DNA of 40,316 nt from Ectocarpus siliculosus (taxonomy: Eukaryota; Sar; Phaeophyceae; Ectocarpales; Ectocarpaceae), in NCBI GenBank assembly GCA_000310025.1, contig FN649743.1, positions 1,298,540-1,338,855 of the forward strand. Direction: 5' to 3'. Of this stretch, positions 24,501-34,445 are shown in pieces. Every line of letters starts with the position of its first letter. The stretch's first letter is position 1. Below the pieces are notes generated by a model. The model did no database searches and was not told the origin of the DNA. It saw only the letters and a program-made list of their open reading frames with translations. The position numbers and the translations under genes are program-made.

Positions 24501-27500
24501 CGTGTATGTGCAATAACGGTTGTAACACTTTTACACATGTGCTCCACATTTGCCCCAAGATACAGCGAGGCCTCGCTGGCTTCGAGTACTGCGGTTAGTC
24601 GCATATAGTGTATATTCACTCCCATCGAAGTTGCACTGCACCCGGATACTCAAGAGATATGTATGTGCAACATCGCAGCAGCACAACTCCTGCCGAATCC
24701 TGTGGTGGAAGGACTGGTGTTGTCCAAGGTCACCATTTAACGCCCACCGCGTGTTTCGGATGGCGTGTTTTTCGTCGGGTGTGGAGATATTCTCACATTC
24801 TGTCACATTTTGTGAGCCTTCTAGCATTCTCCCCCTCCTGAAAAATTCCCCTCCATTTGAAAATGGTCTGTGCTTCCAACAGGTACGAGAGTGGAGGACA
24901 CTTCCGGCCACACAAGGACACCGAAAAGGAGGCCGGGATGTTCGGAACGCTCGTGGTGCAGCTACCGACCGCCGCCGGGCACAAGGGTGAGTCTTTGATC
25001 GTGCGCCACCGCCGCAAGCAGCACGTCTTCGCCTGGGAAGACCCGGACGGGAGCTACGCCCGCAGACTTGGGGGTGGAGTGGCGGCAGCTGTGGCGGGAA
25101 CGGCAGCCGGCGTACCGACCGCCGCAGCGGATGGGGTCGCCGGGGGCATGGCCAGCACTCCGCCCTCTTCTCTTCCCGTGCGTTGCGCGGCGTTCTATGG
25201 CGACTGTGAGCACGAGCTGCAGACAGTCACGAGCGGTGTGAGATTGTGCCTCCTGTACAACCTCGTGCGGACCACGCCGGGTCCCCAGCCCGTCGGCGCC
25301 GTCGGCCAGAGCGGATCGGCGGCGTAGCTCCGTCTCTCGGACGCAGTAGCTGCGTGGGGCCGTCCCGGCAGCAGCTGCGACGCCGCCAAGTTCATCGTTC
25401 CGCTCGAGCACGAGTACACGAGGGTCAACATGTTGTTCGGCGGTCTGAAGGGTCGGGACCATGCGATGGCGGACTCTCTGCGCGCGTGCAGGGATCTGGA
25501 CCTGTACCTGGCGCACGTCGTGAAGCACGAGAGCGGCACCGCGGCTCCGCAGCATCCGCAGTACGGTTACCGTGGACGGGGGAGTAGCCCCGGTTATGGC
25601 TGCGGACCCCGGAAGCGGCGCAAGAAGTGTCCATACGACTCCGACTACACATCAGCAGACGACGACAGCGATCACGGCGACATGTTCAGCCCAGATTACG
25701 ACGACGACGACTACGAGTCGGACGCTGAAGACCAGGAGATGGACTATGAAAACGACGTCGAGACGGATGTTGCGGCGAAGAACTGGGTAGCTTGCAATGA
25801 CAAACGAATATATCTGGACCTCGGCATCGACATCGAAAGTGAACTTCTCGGCTGTGATGATGACGACGATGCTGAGTATGACGAGGAGGAGGCCATGGAA
25901 CTCCTATTCCCGGGCAACGAACCCGACAAGCGGGAGTACGAGGGGTACACGGGGAACTACAGCCCAAGCTTGGAGTTTTGGTACCACCGGGCTGTACTCG
26001 TCCTCTGGCCCGCCTCCGCCACGATGCGCACCGCCCTCCGTTGCGGGACTCACGCCGCTCTCAGCGCGGCCCGCCAACGCTCCGCCCGGTACGGCGCCAC
26101 CAACACCCTACCCTTGGCTGATCTCGCCACGATCGTCTCTCTCGCCGAGAGGAAGCCGGAAGAATACGAGTTCGCCAAGGAAGAGCGTTACGCGGCGACC
26201 GTCTTGGACTTGTGCGCCGGTGCCGGAGCGGCAGCGCTGGACTCTTCTCGCCGCTTCCTTCAACTCCTCGCCGGCGGTACACCGGGCGCCGTCGAGAATC
26301 TGGGTTTTCGAGGTGACGGTCTGTCGCAGGGAGTGGCGGCGCTAGTGAGGGCGGTCGGGTGGCAAGCGGTAGGGGGGGACGTGTTGCAAATTGTGAAGGC
26401 TAGCACACTGGAGCAAGCGAGATGCATCACCGGGCTTGCTTGGAAACTGTCCACGGTTCCCCAGCAACAGCAGCAGCAGCACGCTGCCGGGGGTGGGGAT
26501 TCCAACGACTCTTCGGCTGGTGCCCTGATCGCCAGCACTTACGCGGGTGGCATCGCTTCCGACCCTCCCGCTCTCGAGCGCGTCACCGCCTACGGAGCGG
26601 CCGGTATTGTCCGCCTGTTTCTTCTCCGACTCCCCTGCTGCAACGGCACATGTTACGGTACCGACCCCCAGCTCTTGTCGTTCGCTAGGGTTGGGAGCGT
26701 CCGCTTGCAGACAACCGCTTTGGCCGCGGCTGTTCACGAGTTTCTAAGGGGGCTACCAACTATCTTGAAAAATTCTATCGCTGCTGCAGGTGCCCACTCG
26801 TCCGCGGTGGTGACCCTAGCGACGAAGCTCTGTTCGCGTGGGTTTCAACACCTGGGTAAGACGGAGGTCAAGACGTTTGCGGAGGATGTGCTGTGGCTGG
26901 CGGCGCGCGTCGACGGCGCCGGCGGGTTGGAGCAGGCATTCGCTGGTGCGGTATTGACGAGCTTGAGAAGCGGCGACTCTCGTCAGGTCCGCAAGGGTCA
27001 GGGCAAGCTAAAGGCGGTGCTCAAATCCGAGACCGTGCAGGCCGCCGTCCGTGACGGCGGGGGCTCCGGTGCAGTGTTCTGGAGGACCCTCGTGTCAGAG
27101 CGGATGAAAAAGCTTCAGACAATCGCCCCGCCCGTGATGACCTGGCGACAGCCTAACGCCATCTTCCATGGTACGTGCTGTGTATCTGGGATTGCGCCGA
27201 AAACGTAGTGTCTAGTGTCGCTGTGCTGTTCATGTATTGTTGGGAGCAATGAATTCGTCCGCGGCAGTGACGAGGGGGTGACACCGATCGTTCCACATAG
27301 CGTGTTCGGAGTCAGGGCGTCCATCTTTCTCCAACCGGCGTTACGAAGCACCAGAGATCCTATGTTCGTCTTTTCAAGCGCCCCCCCCCCCCCCTTACCG
27401 CCCCGGGTCCTCGCAATACACACCACGTGTCTTTCCCACCACACCACACCTCAGAACACCCTCAAGTGCAGCAGTTCCTCCGCGGCCCCGAGCCGAATAT

Positions 27501-27945
27501 GACCTACACGCGATCGGGCACCTTCAGCAACAAACAGCACGCCAGGAATTTCGCCCGAAAGTACTTCTCGTCCAACTTCAGCGAACCCCGACACTTCAGC
27601 GCACGGTGCTACGAGCAAGGACGCGGGCGCAGCGCGTACGTCAGCATTACCAAAACCACGGAGTTTTACGACGAGGACGTCAGAGTTTACAAGGAAGACA
27701 CGGCTGAGGCCGCCGTGTTACGCGGTCTCTTGGGTAACAATAAAGCCAGCCGCAGGGGCAGGAGCGGCGGGGGCACCGCCGGGGGTGAGAACGGGGCTGC
27801 TGGTGCTGCTGGTGCTGCTGGTGGTAGTACGTCCGCCCCCCCTCCTTCTTCCGTGAGCGGGAACGCTAGAAACGGCGTGGGGACGGCAGCAGCCGGTAAG
27901 CGGCAACCCGAAAAGGTGGAAGCGATCGATCTGTGCAGTGACTGA
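20442..27945 (+). CDS. 2OG-Fe(II) dioxygenase paralogue A, interrupted by an in-frame stop
   Basis: Exons 20442-20872, 24883-27170 and 27455-27945 join in phases 2 and 1 into a frame of 1070 codons, with TAG at codon 292 (25325-25327). Residues 1-143 form an N-terminal region ending ARLYKLVM. The prolyl-4-hydroxylase-type core follows: GGHFRPHKDTEKE gives iron ligands H154 and D156, GDCEHEL gives H254, and GVRLCLLYNL gives R264, the likely 2-oxoglutarate anchor. After the TAG the frame stays open. It encodes a long acidic Asp/Glu stretch, the family block YEGYTGNYSPSLEFWYHRA, an Ala-rich helical region, and in exon 3 HPQVQQFLRGP, a Gly/Ala-rich linker and a final EAIDLCSD. Substrate is unknown. 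Paralogue B has CAG at the TAG position, so this is a point nonsense change. It could be a recent pseudogene, an allele, or a truncated 291-aa enzyme that keeps all catalytic residues. Confidence 0.8.
21218..22474. mobile_element. Non-autonomous DNA transposon with terminal and subterminal repeats
   Basis: The ends are inverted: GGGGGTCCCTC at 21218-21228 and GAGGGACCCCC at 22464-22474. Each is followed inward by an (A)TAGTG(C/T)GGGT motif. At least six copies of TAGTGCGGGT lie at the left end (21231-21402). Further copies in both orientations lie at the right end (22318-22460). Clustered subterminal repeats of this type are transposase-binding sites in several cut-and-paste families such as hAT and CACTA. 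No transposase is encoded in the 1.26 kb. A target duplication is not evident, so the superfamily is open. It sits in intron 1 of dioxygenase A. Confidence 0.65.
21471..21507. repeat. (GTT)n microsatellite
   Basis: About twelve GTT units, interrupted once by GAT, inside the TIR element of dioxygenase A intron 1. Confidence 0.9.
22711..22737. repeat. C homopolymer ending in two ambiguous bases
   Basis: Twenty-five C followed by NN at 22736-22737. The ambiguous bases mark a place where the sequence is unreliable. Tract length and the join to the following repeat may be artefacts. Confidence 0.9.
22738..22957. repeat. Two-copy tandem repeat, about 107-bp unit
   Basis: The unit contains the 12-base palindrome GTCAGCGCTGAC, then CATCTAACAAA, then TCAACTCGTTTGAGCT, TTGGACCTC and CCCCAGG. 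It occurs from about 22738 and again from about 22850, with roughly 85-90% similarity by eye. It lies in intron 1 of dioxygenase A directly after the ambiguous C-run. Confidence 0.8.
23563..23584. repeat. tRNA 3'-end-like sequence (primer-binding-site or tRNA-fragment candidate)
   Basis: TGGTCACAGAGGGATTCGAA plus CC is complementary to a tRNA T-arm and acceptor end; the minus strand reads GGTTCGAATCCCTCTGTGAC and then CA. A complete tRNA cannot be folded: no matching 5' acceptor strand or D-arm is found on the minus strand. The segment could be an LTR-retrotransposon primer-binding site (TGG start, preceded by AACA) or a tRNA-derived relic. No LTR pair is seen. Confidence 0.35.
25325..25327 (+). 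other. In-frame TAG in dioxygenase A (CAG in paralogue B)
   Basis: The context is GGATCGGCGGCGTAGCTCCG here against GGATCGGCTGCGCAGCTCCG in B (minus strand, near 33740). The flanking codons align exactly, so this is a single-base nonsense change and not a frameshift or an intron boundary. Confidence 0.9.
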
Positions 27946-29016
27946 CTTCATGTTTGTGTAGGACTCGTCCGGAGGTGAACATTTGATGTGCCTGCGGGAA
28001 AAGCTGAGGGAGCGTGAAAAGTCTTGTAGCGTCTGCGTGGCCGGGACGGGCGACCGTACGCTTTCGTGGTGCGTGTGGATTTTGCTCGGCTACTTGTTTC
28101 CCCCGAGGCGCTTTTGATAATCGCCCCACTTTTAGGCTTGTGTTGAAACCTCTATACACTGGACTGCACACCTGCACAACAAAGAGCCTTTGGCGCGTTA
28201 CGACCGTGGCACTTAGTTAGTGCAACCACAAAACGCAACAAGAGAGCGAGAGCGGTGTTCTCTGCCCGCACGAGAGGTTGGGGAATAGATCAAGAATCGA
28301 CACAAGTATTTCACCCCTTGTGGTGGTTGTTGTTCAGTCGGGGGTCGGAGGATACTGTTCCGACGAGGGGCTCCTCAATAAGGTAATTGGTACCCGGCGG
28401 TGCACGTTGCCTGTTCGTGACGCTTTTGCCCCCCTTGGCCATAACTTTGTTTCCCTCGGCTTATCTTTGTTGTGACCAAAAAGTGGTGTTTTTCGAAGGT
28501 GTTCTCTTCGTCGGAGATGGATCATTTGATGTAAGTGTTGGATTTAGCGAGGCCTCCTGTGGTCCCGCCCAACCTTGGGTGCATTTCGAATCTTGTGACC
28601 ATCGGCCCAGGTCCGCATTGAATGGAGGCTCGCCCAAACTTACCCTAGTTGTTGCTTGGGCATGCACGCTTGCTTGCTGACGGGGTTGGCTGTTGACGTG
28701 TTTTGTCGAGGCTCCGGTTCTCCGGAACCATGTCCGAGTTGGGCAACATCGTTGAGATATGTGTGTTTTAATTTCAGGGTAATGTGGTTGAACACACCCA
28801 TGTGGTTCACGGAGATACTAGCGGCTCTTGGCGGCATCAAAGTTGTCGTGGACATCTGGGATATAGTCAGCCGGGGATTTTTTTTAGTACTCTGATTTCG
28901 GATGTTGTCGGGGCTGATTGTCACGGTGAGGCTCGCATCCTTGCAGCAGTTCACAGTTGTTGGCAACATCAACCAGCGGACCAAACCGGAACTTTTGCCA
29001 GTAATATTTGAAAATT

Positions 29017-29391
29017 GTCTTGTAGAGCCTGATACCCACAAGGGAGATATCGCTGTGTGCTGCTCGGGAAACCGTGGAAATACAGGTACCGTAAGGTTGC
29101 GAGTCAGCGCACAAAGGTGCGAGCTATTTTCAAAGCGTAATTTTTCCACAACCAGGAGGCGACCACTGTCGAAAAGGGCGGTTTTGGAAATATCTCATCA
29201 CCTGACAAGTATCAGTTGGCGTTCGCACCCTTCTGGCTGTGGAGAAATTAGGCTTTGGAAATCGATCGCACCCCTGTGCGCTGACTCGCAACCTTACGGT
29301 AGCTTTCTCTGGCGATATGAATTCATTGCTGATCTATCTTAAGACTCTTTTCTTAGAGATGGATTCGTTGGGTCATAAGAAAAAAAGAAAC
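29017..29391 (+). mobile_element. Repeat family copy 2, split by a nested MITE
   Basis: The two parts, 29017-29088 and 29300 to about 29391, match copies 1 and 3. Shared blocks include TGTCTTGT-GAGCCTG-TACCC, ATACAGGTAGCTTT, ATGAATTCATTGCT and GAGATGGATTCGTTG. It ends in the A-rich ATAAGAAAAAAAGAAAC, as copy 1 does on its own strand. Orientation is plus, opposite to the other two. Confidence 0.7.
29089..29299. mobile_element. MITE, Tc1/mariner-type, 67-bp inverted arms, TA duplication
   Basis: Arms 29089-29155 and 29233-29299 are near-perfect reverse complements, opening CCGTAAGGTTGCGAGTCAGC and ending with its complement. TA flanks both ends (29087-29088 and 29300-29301). The related repeat copy at the right edge has the undisrupted ACAGGTAGCTTT, showing that exactly one TA was duplicated. 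It is 211 bp long and non-coding. Confidence 0.9.
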
Positions 29392-30459
29392 AATACCCTT
29401 GGCGAGTGCTTCACTCAGCCAATCGGCCGAATAGAGTACGGCCTGCTGATAGGAAACTCTCGTCCTCTGGAGGAAGTTCAGTCAGCCAATTGAATTGCGG
29501 TCGCTTGTCCGCTGTATCAGGACCGCTCACTGCCAAGAAGCCCATTGGTCGGGTTGGGTGCACGAATAATATTTTCTTGCACGCCTAGGTGCCTCCAGGG
29601 TGCTAAGGAGTGCACGGTCGCTCAATCCCTGCAACATTACCATTCCTTCTGTAGTTCTATGGCGCCCGATAAGTCGGAACTTTGCCGAGCAACGCCGATG
29701 CGCACCTCATTGACTACGCACCCGGGATTTTCTTTTGTGCCTGGGATGCAATTATTCTACGAGCAAACGAATTTTGCACATCCCCGGTACGCTCATGCCA
29801 GGGATTATTTCAGCTCCTCTTAAACCCAATAAAAACTGTGCTGGCCACGAGTTATCGCTGAGACCGGCAAAGACCATCCTCTGGTGAGATGAAGGCATCT
29901 CTCGCGCAGATCGGGCCGATACTGTAGTCGGCGAGATTGAATTGGTGTGGCCTACGCCTCTCGTGGGCACGGAACTAGGAAGAGGAGGTGGAGATAAGAA
30001 AATATACCCGTAGAAACTCAACAAAAAAATCACACGCTACTTGTACAGCTTGATTCCCCGGGGGGAAAACACCGCCGCGTCCAGAACACTTTGCCATGAG
30101 CCTATTTAACAGCCGGAGGTTTGTGCCCTCAGTTTGCCTAGAGGCAATCGTGGGGCGTGAACGCTGCATGAGCCTGGATCGCAAGCGCAAACAGCAAACA
30201 AATCAATCGCAGACACAACCGCCGAGTGCAAAGAAAACAAACCAATAACACACAAGACGTTCACCGCCTTGAATGGACAATGCTCGTTGTCGCACGCGAG
30301 CAGGACAGATCTTTCCTGCTAGAATACTTGAAGAAAGCAAAGAATACGAACAGAATAATGAACACGAAAAACAGTGCCACGTCTCTCCGCCCTCCCGCAA
30401 GAGCACAAATTTCAACGACCTCCGGCAGGCAGGCACTCCGGCCAAGAAATAAAACCATC

Positions 30460-33400
30460 TCACGGGCTGTCGCACAAATCAATCACCTCTCGCTTTGGGC
30501 GCCGCCCAGCAGCACCAATCTTACCGTTACCGGCTTCTGCTGCTCTGGAGACACCGGCCACGTTCCTGCTAACGGGAGCGAGAGGGGCCGTGGGACGACT
30601 CACTTCGTTGGCCCCACCTGCCGTAGCACCCCCCCCCCTACTCCCGATGCTCTTTAGGAGGGAGCGTAGGAGGGCGACCTCCGCTCGGACTTCCTTGTGG
30701 GCCTTGACTTTCTTTTCGTACAGATCCTTGGTCTTGGCGATCTCGACGTGTGCTCCCCGGCCGGCGCCTCGCGCGACAGCCTTGGCGTTGACCCCGTAAA
30801 AGCTGTAAGAGAATGTCCTGGCTTGGGCGATGCTCGTGAAGGGAGAACCGCGGGTGCCACGGTAAATCATGGTGCTCTGCGGTCCGCGTAGGAAGTGCTG
30901 TATCTGTGGATCTACACACGGTCGGAGAGGAAACAATCGCGTGACAGGAAAGTATGGAAACACGGACCGGGGAGAAGTGCCGGAAGCAAGGAGAGGCGAG
31001 CAGGTGCACCCCGGGGTATTCGCCGCCGTAGCTCATGCTGAAACGTAATTTTCCCGTGAGCTGCAACCATTAAATGAAGGTGGGGTTTCGCATCGTGAGT
31101 GAGGCTACGAAACCACAACAGCCCGCAGCAGAGCACCGTGGCATGAGCAAGCCCTTTTGTGCAAGCCAAAGCATAAATCAATACGGCTCAGCAAAATGCT
31201 ATTTCAAGATACTGTAGAATCACTAAAAACACAACTCATGCACTGCAGACGACCTCCCATCCGTAAACATCGCCGCACCTTTCGAGAAAACCGCGTTCGG
31301 CTGTCGCCAGCACAGCTTGGGCGCGGCCTGCGCCTCCAGGTTCACCAGTCGCTCCGACACCAAGGCCCTCCAGAAGACTTCAGAGCCTTTCTTGCCGCCG
31401 CCAGCCCCACCACCGCCACGAACGGCGGCCTGCACGGCCTTCGATTCGAGCACCGCCTTCAGCTTCCCCTGGCTCCTGTAGATCTGACTAGGGTCGCCGC
31501 TTCTCGTGCCCATCACCATTGCACCGACGAATCCCTGCTCCAACCCGCCGGTGCTGTCGATGCTTGCCGTCAGCCACAGCACATCCTCAGCGAACGTCTT
31601 GACCGCCGCCGCGGCCACGTCTTGGAACCCACGCGAGTAGAGCCCCGTAGCAAGGGTGACCACCGCGGACGAGTGATGGGGGGGAGGCTGCCCTCCCCCG
31701 GCGCCTGTGGCGGCTGCGGTAGAAGTTGAGGCAGCGGCGACGGTGCCTGACGTGACGGCGGGAATGGATCTCCCGGTGCTTGAAGCAGCGGCTACCGTGC
31801 CGTCCAGCCGGCCGCGGAACTCGTGAACCGACTTGGCCAAGACATCTGTCGGCAGATGGACAGCTCCCGATTTGGAAAATAACGCGAGGACAGGGTTGAC
31901 ACCGCTGCTAGCGTTGACGCTGAAGCAGGGAAGGTCGAGGAGCAGCAGGCGGACGATGGTGGGCACCTCCTTCGAGGTCACTCGCTCGAGAGCGCCAGGG
32001 TTGGAGGTGATGCCTTGTACATAGGTGCTGGCGATCAGAGCGCCCGTCGAACTGCTTTTTTCCTGCTGAAGCACAGGCTGCTGCGCAGCTTGGATCTCTG
32101 CCTTCACACCAGCGCCGTCTTGCTCAAGCCCAGGCTGCTGCACAGCTTGGACCTCAGCTTTGACATCAACGCCATCCTGAAGCTGAGGCTGCTGCGACGC
32201 TTGGGCCTCAACTTTGACACCAGCGCCGTCTTGCTCAAGCCCAGGCTGCTGCACAGCTTGGACCTCAGGCTTGACATCGCCAACATCGTCCTGAAGCACA
32301 GGCTGCTGCGCCGTTTGGACCTCAGCCTTGACATCAACACCGTCCTCAACCGCAGGCTGCTGCGACGCTTGGACCTCAGCCTTGACATCGTCAACACCGT
32401 GCTGAAGCACAGGCTGTTGCGCCGCCTGGACCTCAGCTTTGACATCAACACCGTCCTGAAGCTCAGACTGCTGCGACGCTTGGGCCTTACCCTTGACACC
32501 AGCGCCCTCCTGCTGAAGCTCCGGCTGCTGTTGCCGGGGAAGAACCAGCGTCGAAAGCTCTTCGACAAGCACGGCCACATTTCCCGCGTGTTCGAGACTG
32601 CAAGCCTTGACCACCCGAATCACTTCGCCCCCGATCGCTTGCCACCCAACCGCCCGCACTAGCGCCGCCACTCCCCGCGACACCCTCTCCGATACCAGGC
32701 CTGGAGTCCCGACCGCGCCCGATGTACCGCCCGCTAGGAGCCGCAGCAAGCGGCGAGAAGAGTCGAGGGCTGCCGCGCCGGCTCTCGAGCACAGGGCGAG
32801 CACATCTGCCGTGTCCCGCGCGTCGGTCATGAAAACATGGCCGGAGGGCGGCGCCGACGAATAGTAGGAGCCTTGACGGTGCGGCTTCTCTCGTTTAGTC
32901 TCGGCGAGGGAAACTATCATGGCGAGATCCGCCAAGGGCAGTTCGCCGGCGTCGCCGTACTCGGAAAAGCGCTTGCGGGCGACCCTGAGAGCGGAGCTAG
33001 GCCCGTTCTCCAGCTCCACGCGCATCTTTGCTGAGCTGGGCCAGAAGATGAGGGCCGCCCGGTGGTACCAGAAGTCTAGAGTTGGGCTACAGTTGCCTGT
33101 ATAACGCTCGTACTCTCGCTCGGTCGGCTCGGTATCAGGGGGGAACAGGAGATCAAGGCCTTTCGCGTCGGCGGAGTCGCACCCGTCATCATCGTCATCA
33201 TCGCTCTCCTCGGCGGATTCGTCCGGGTCTTCAAGCGGGAGATAGCCAAGAACCTCGTGGTCATTGATGTCCACGCCAGGGCCCGGACTCTGCAAATCGC
33301 CGTCACCATCCACCCAGTCCTCCGCCGTTATGGTCGTTTCGTGTACCTCCTCCATTTCCTTATCTTCAGGGTCTGACTCGTCGTCGGACTCGTCTTCGCC

Positions 33401-34184
33401 GCAGCACCCGCAACCTTCTCCGTCTTCGTCGTCGTCCTCCTCGCAACCGAAGCCCCAGCACCTAGATCGTTTGTGACGTTTTTCACGCTTGTAGTACCTG
33501 CTTCGTTCATAGGGGTCCTCCTGCGCGGTGCCGCTCTCGTGCTTCACAATCGTTACCAGGTACAGGTCCAGATCCCTGCACGCGCGCAGAGAGTCCGCCA
33601 TCGCACGGTCCCGACCCTTCAGACCGCCGAACGAAAGACTGGCCTTCGTGTACTCGTGCGCGAGCGGAACGATGAACTTGGCGGCGTCGCAGCTGCTGCC
33701 GGGACGGCCCCACGCAGCTACTGCGTCCGAGAGACGGAGCTGCGCAGCCGATCCGCTCTGGCCGACCGCGGCGACGGGCTGGGGACCCGGCGTGGTCCGC
33801 ACGAGGTTGTACAGGAGGCACAATCTCACGCCGCTCGTGATCGTCTGCAGCTCGTGCTCACAGTCGCCGTAGAACGCCGCGCAACGCACCGGAAGAGAAG
33901 AGGGCGGAGTGCTGGCCATGCCCCGGCCAACCTCGTCCGCTGCTTCGGTCGGTGCGCCGGCTGCCGTTCCGGCCACAGCTGCCGCCGCTCCACCCCCAAG
34001 CCTCTGGGCGTAGCTCCCGTCCGGGTCTTCCCAGGCGAAGACACGCTGCTGACGGCGGTGGCGCACGATCAAAGCACCACCATTGTGCCCGGCGGCGGTC
34101 GGTAGCTGCACCACGAGTGTTCCGAACATCCCGGCCTCCTTTTCGGTGTCCTTGTGTGGCCGGAAGTGTCCTCCACTCTCGTAC
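30460..34184 (-). CDS. 2OG-Fe(II) dioxygenase paralogue B (first exon not found)
   Basis: Minus-strand exons 34184-31279 and 30911-30460 join in phase 1. The first begins in the same phase as exon 2 of paralogue A, so an upstream exon ending in AT is expected but not identified. The core is intact: GGHFRPHKDTEKE (His codon 34156-34154, Asp 34150-34148), GDCEHEL and GVRLCLLYNL. It is followed by basic and Cys-containing acidic stretches, the family block YERYTGNCSPTLDFWYHRA, an Ala-rich region, and a Gln-rich repeat of eight to nine 18-19-residue units that A lacks. Exon 3 encodes DPQIQHFLRGP and ends EVIDLCDSP. About 1,120 residues are encoded here. The frame is uninterrupted, so it is likely the functional copy. 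Members of this family occur in fungi and other stramenopiles; I know of no established substrate. Confidence 0.8.
32064..32534 (-). repeat. Coding tandem repeat, 54-57-bp units, in dioxygenase B
   Basis: Eight to nine imperfect units read like QASQQPxLQDGVDVKAEV, with two alternating sub-types: LQDGVDVKAEVQ and LEQDGAGVKAEIQ. All units keep the frame. At the equivalent place paralogue A has only a short poly-Gln (VPQQQQQQHAAGGG). Gln/Val/Lys/Glu composition suggests an extended or coiled linker. Confidence 0.9.
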
Positions 34185-34445
34185 CTGTTCGGAAGTACAG
34201 ACAATTTTCAAATGGAGGGGAATTTTTCAGGAGGGGGTGTGTGTGCTAGAAGGCTCACAAAATGCGACAGAATGTGAGAATATCTCCACACCCGACGAAA
34301 AACACGCCATCCGAAACACGCGGTGGGCGTTAAATGGTGACCTTGGACAACACCAGTCCTTCCACCATGGGAATCGGCAGGAGTTGTGCTGCTGCGATAT
34401 CGCACTTCCACACATCTCTTGAGTATTCGGGTGCAGTGCCACTTC
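34185..34445 (-). other. Conserved intron segment shared with dioxygenase A
   Basis: The reverse complement matches 24625-24882 upstream of A exon 2 almost base for base, including ACGCCCACCGCGTGTTTCGG and the lead-in to the AACAG acceptor. Similarity fades beyond about 34450 and, in A, before about 24600. This supports a splice acceptor at 34185 and shows that the duplication includes intron sequence. Confidence 0.85.

Larger units (their letters stand above)
27946..30459. other. Convergent 3' region between the two dioxygenase paralogues
   Basis: No supported gene. It contains the presumed 3' UTRs of both paralogues, the repeat-family copy at about 29017-29391 with its nested MITE, and an AATAAA at 29828-29833 on the plus strand. 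Reading frames at 28640-29150 on both strands belong to repeat sequence or its flank and match nothing I recognise. Confidence 0.5.

Noticed and set aside
28640-29149. 169-codon minus frame
   Set aside because: It overlaps a member of the dispersed repeat family and the MITE edge; no recognised protein motif and no splice partner.
32015-32662. 215-codon plus-strand frame with LLRRLDLSLDI repeats
   Set aside because: It is the antisense shadow of the Gln-rich repeat in dioxygenase B; leucine-rich appearance arises from the repeated codons.
33473-34105. Plus-strand frames opposite dioxygenase B and the matching minus frames opposite A (24962-25555)
   Set aside because: They mirror one another only because the sense genes are paralogous and GC-rich; no domain on the antisense strand.
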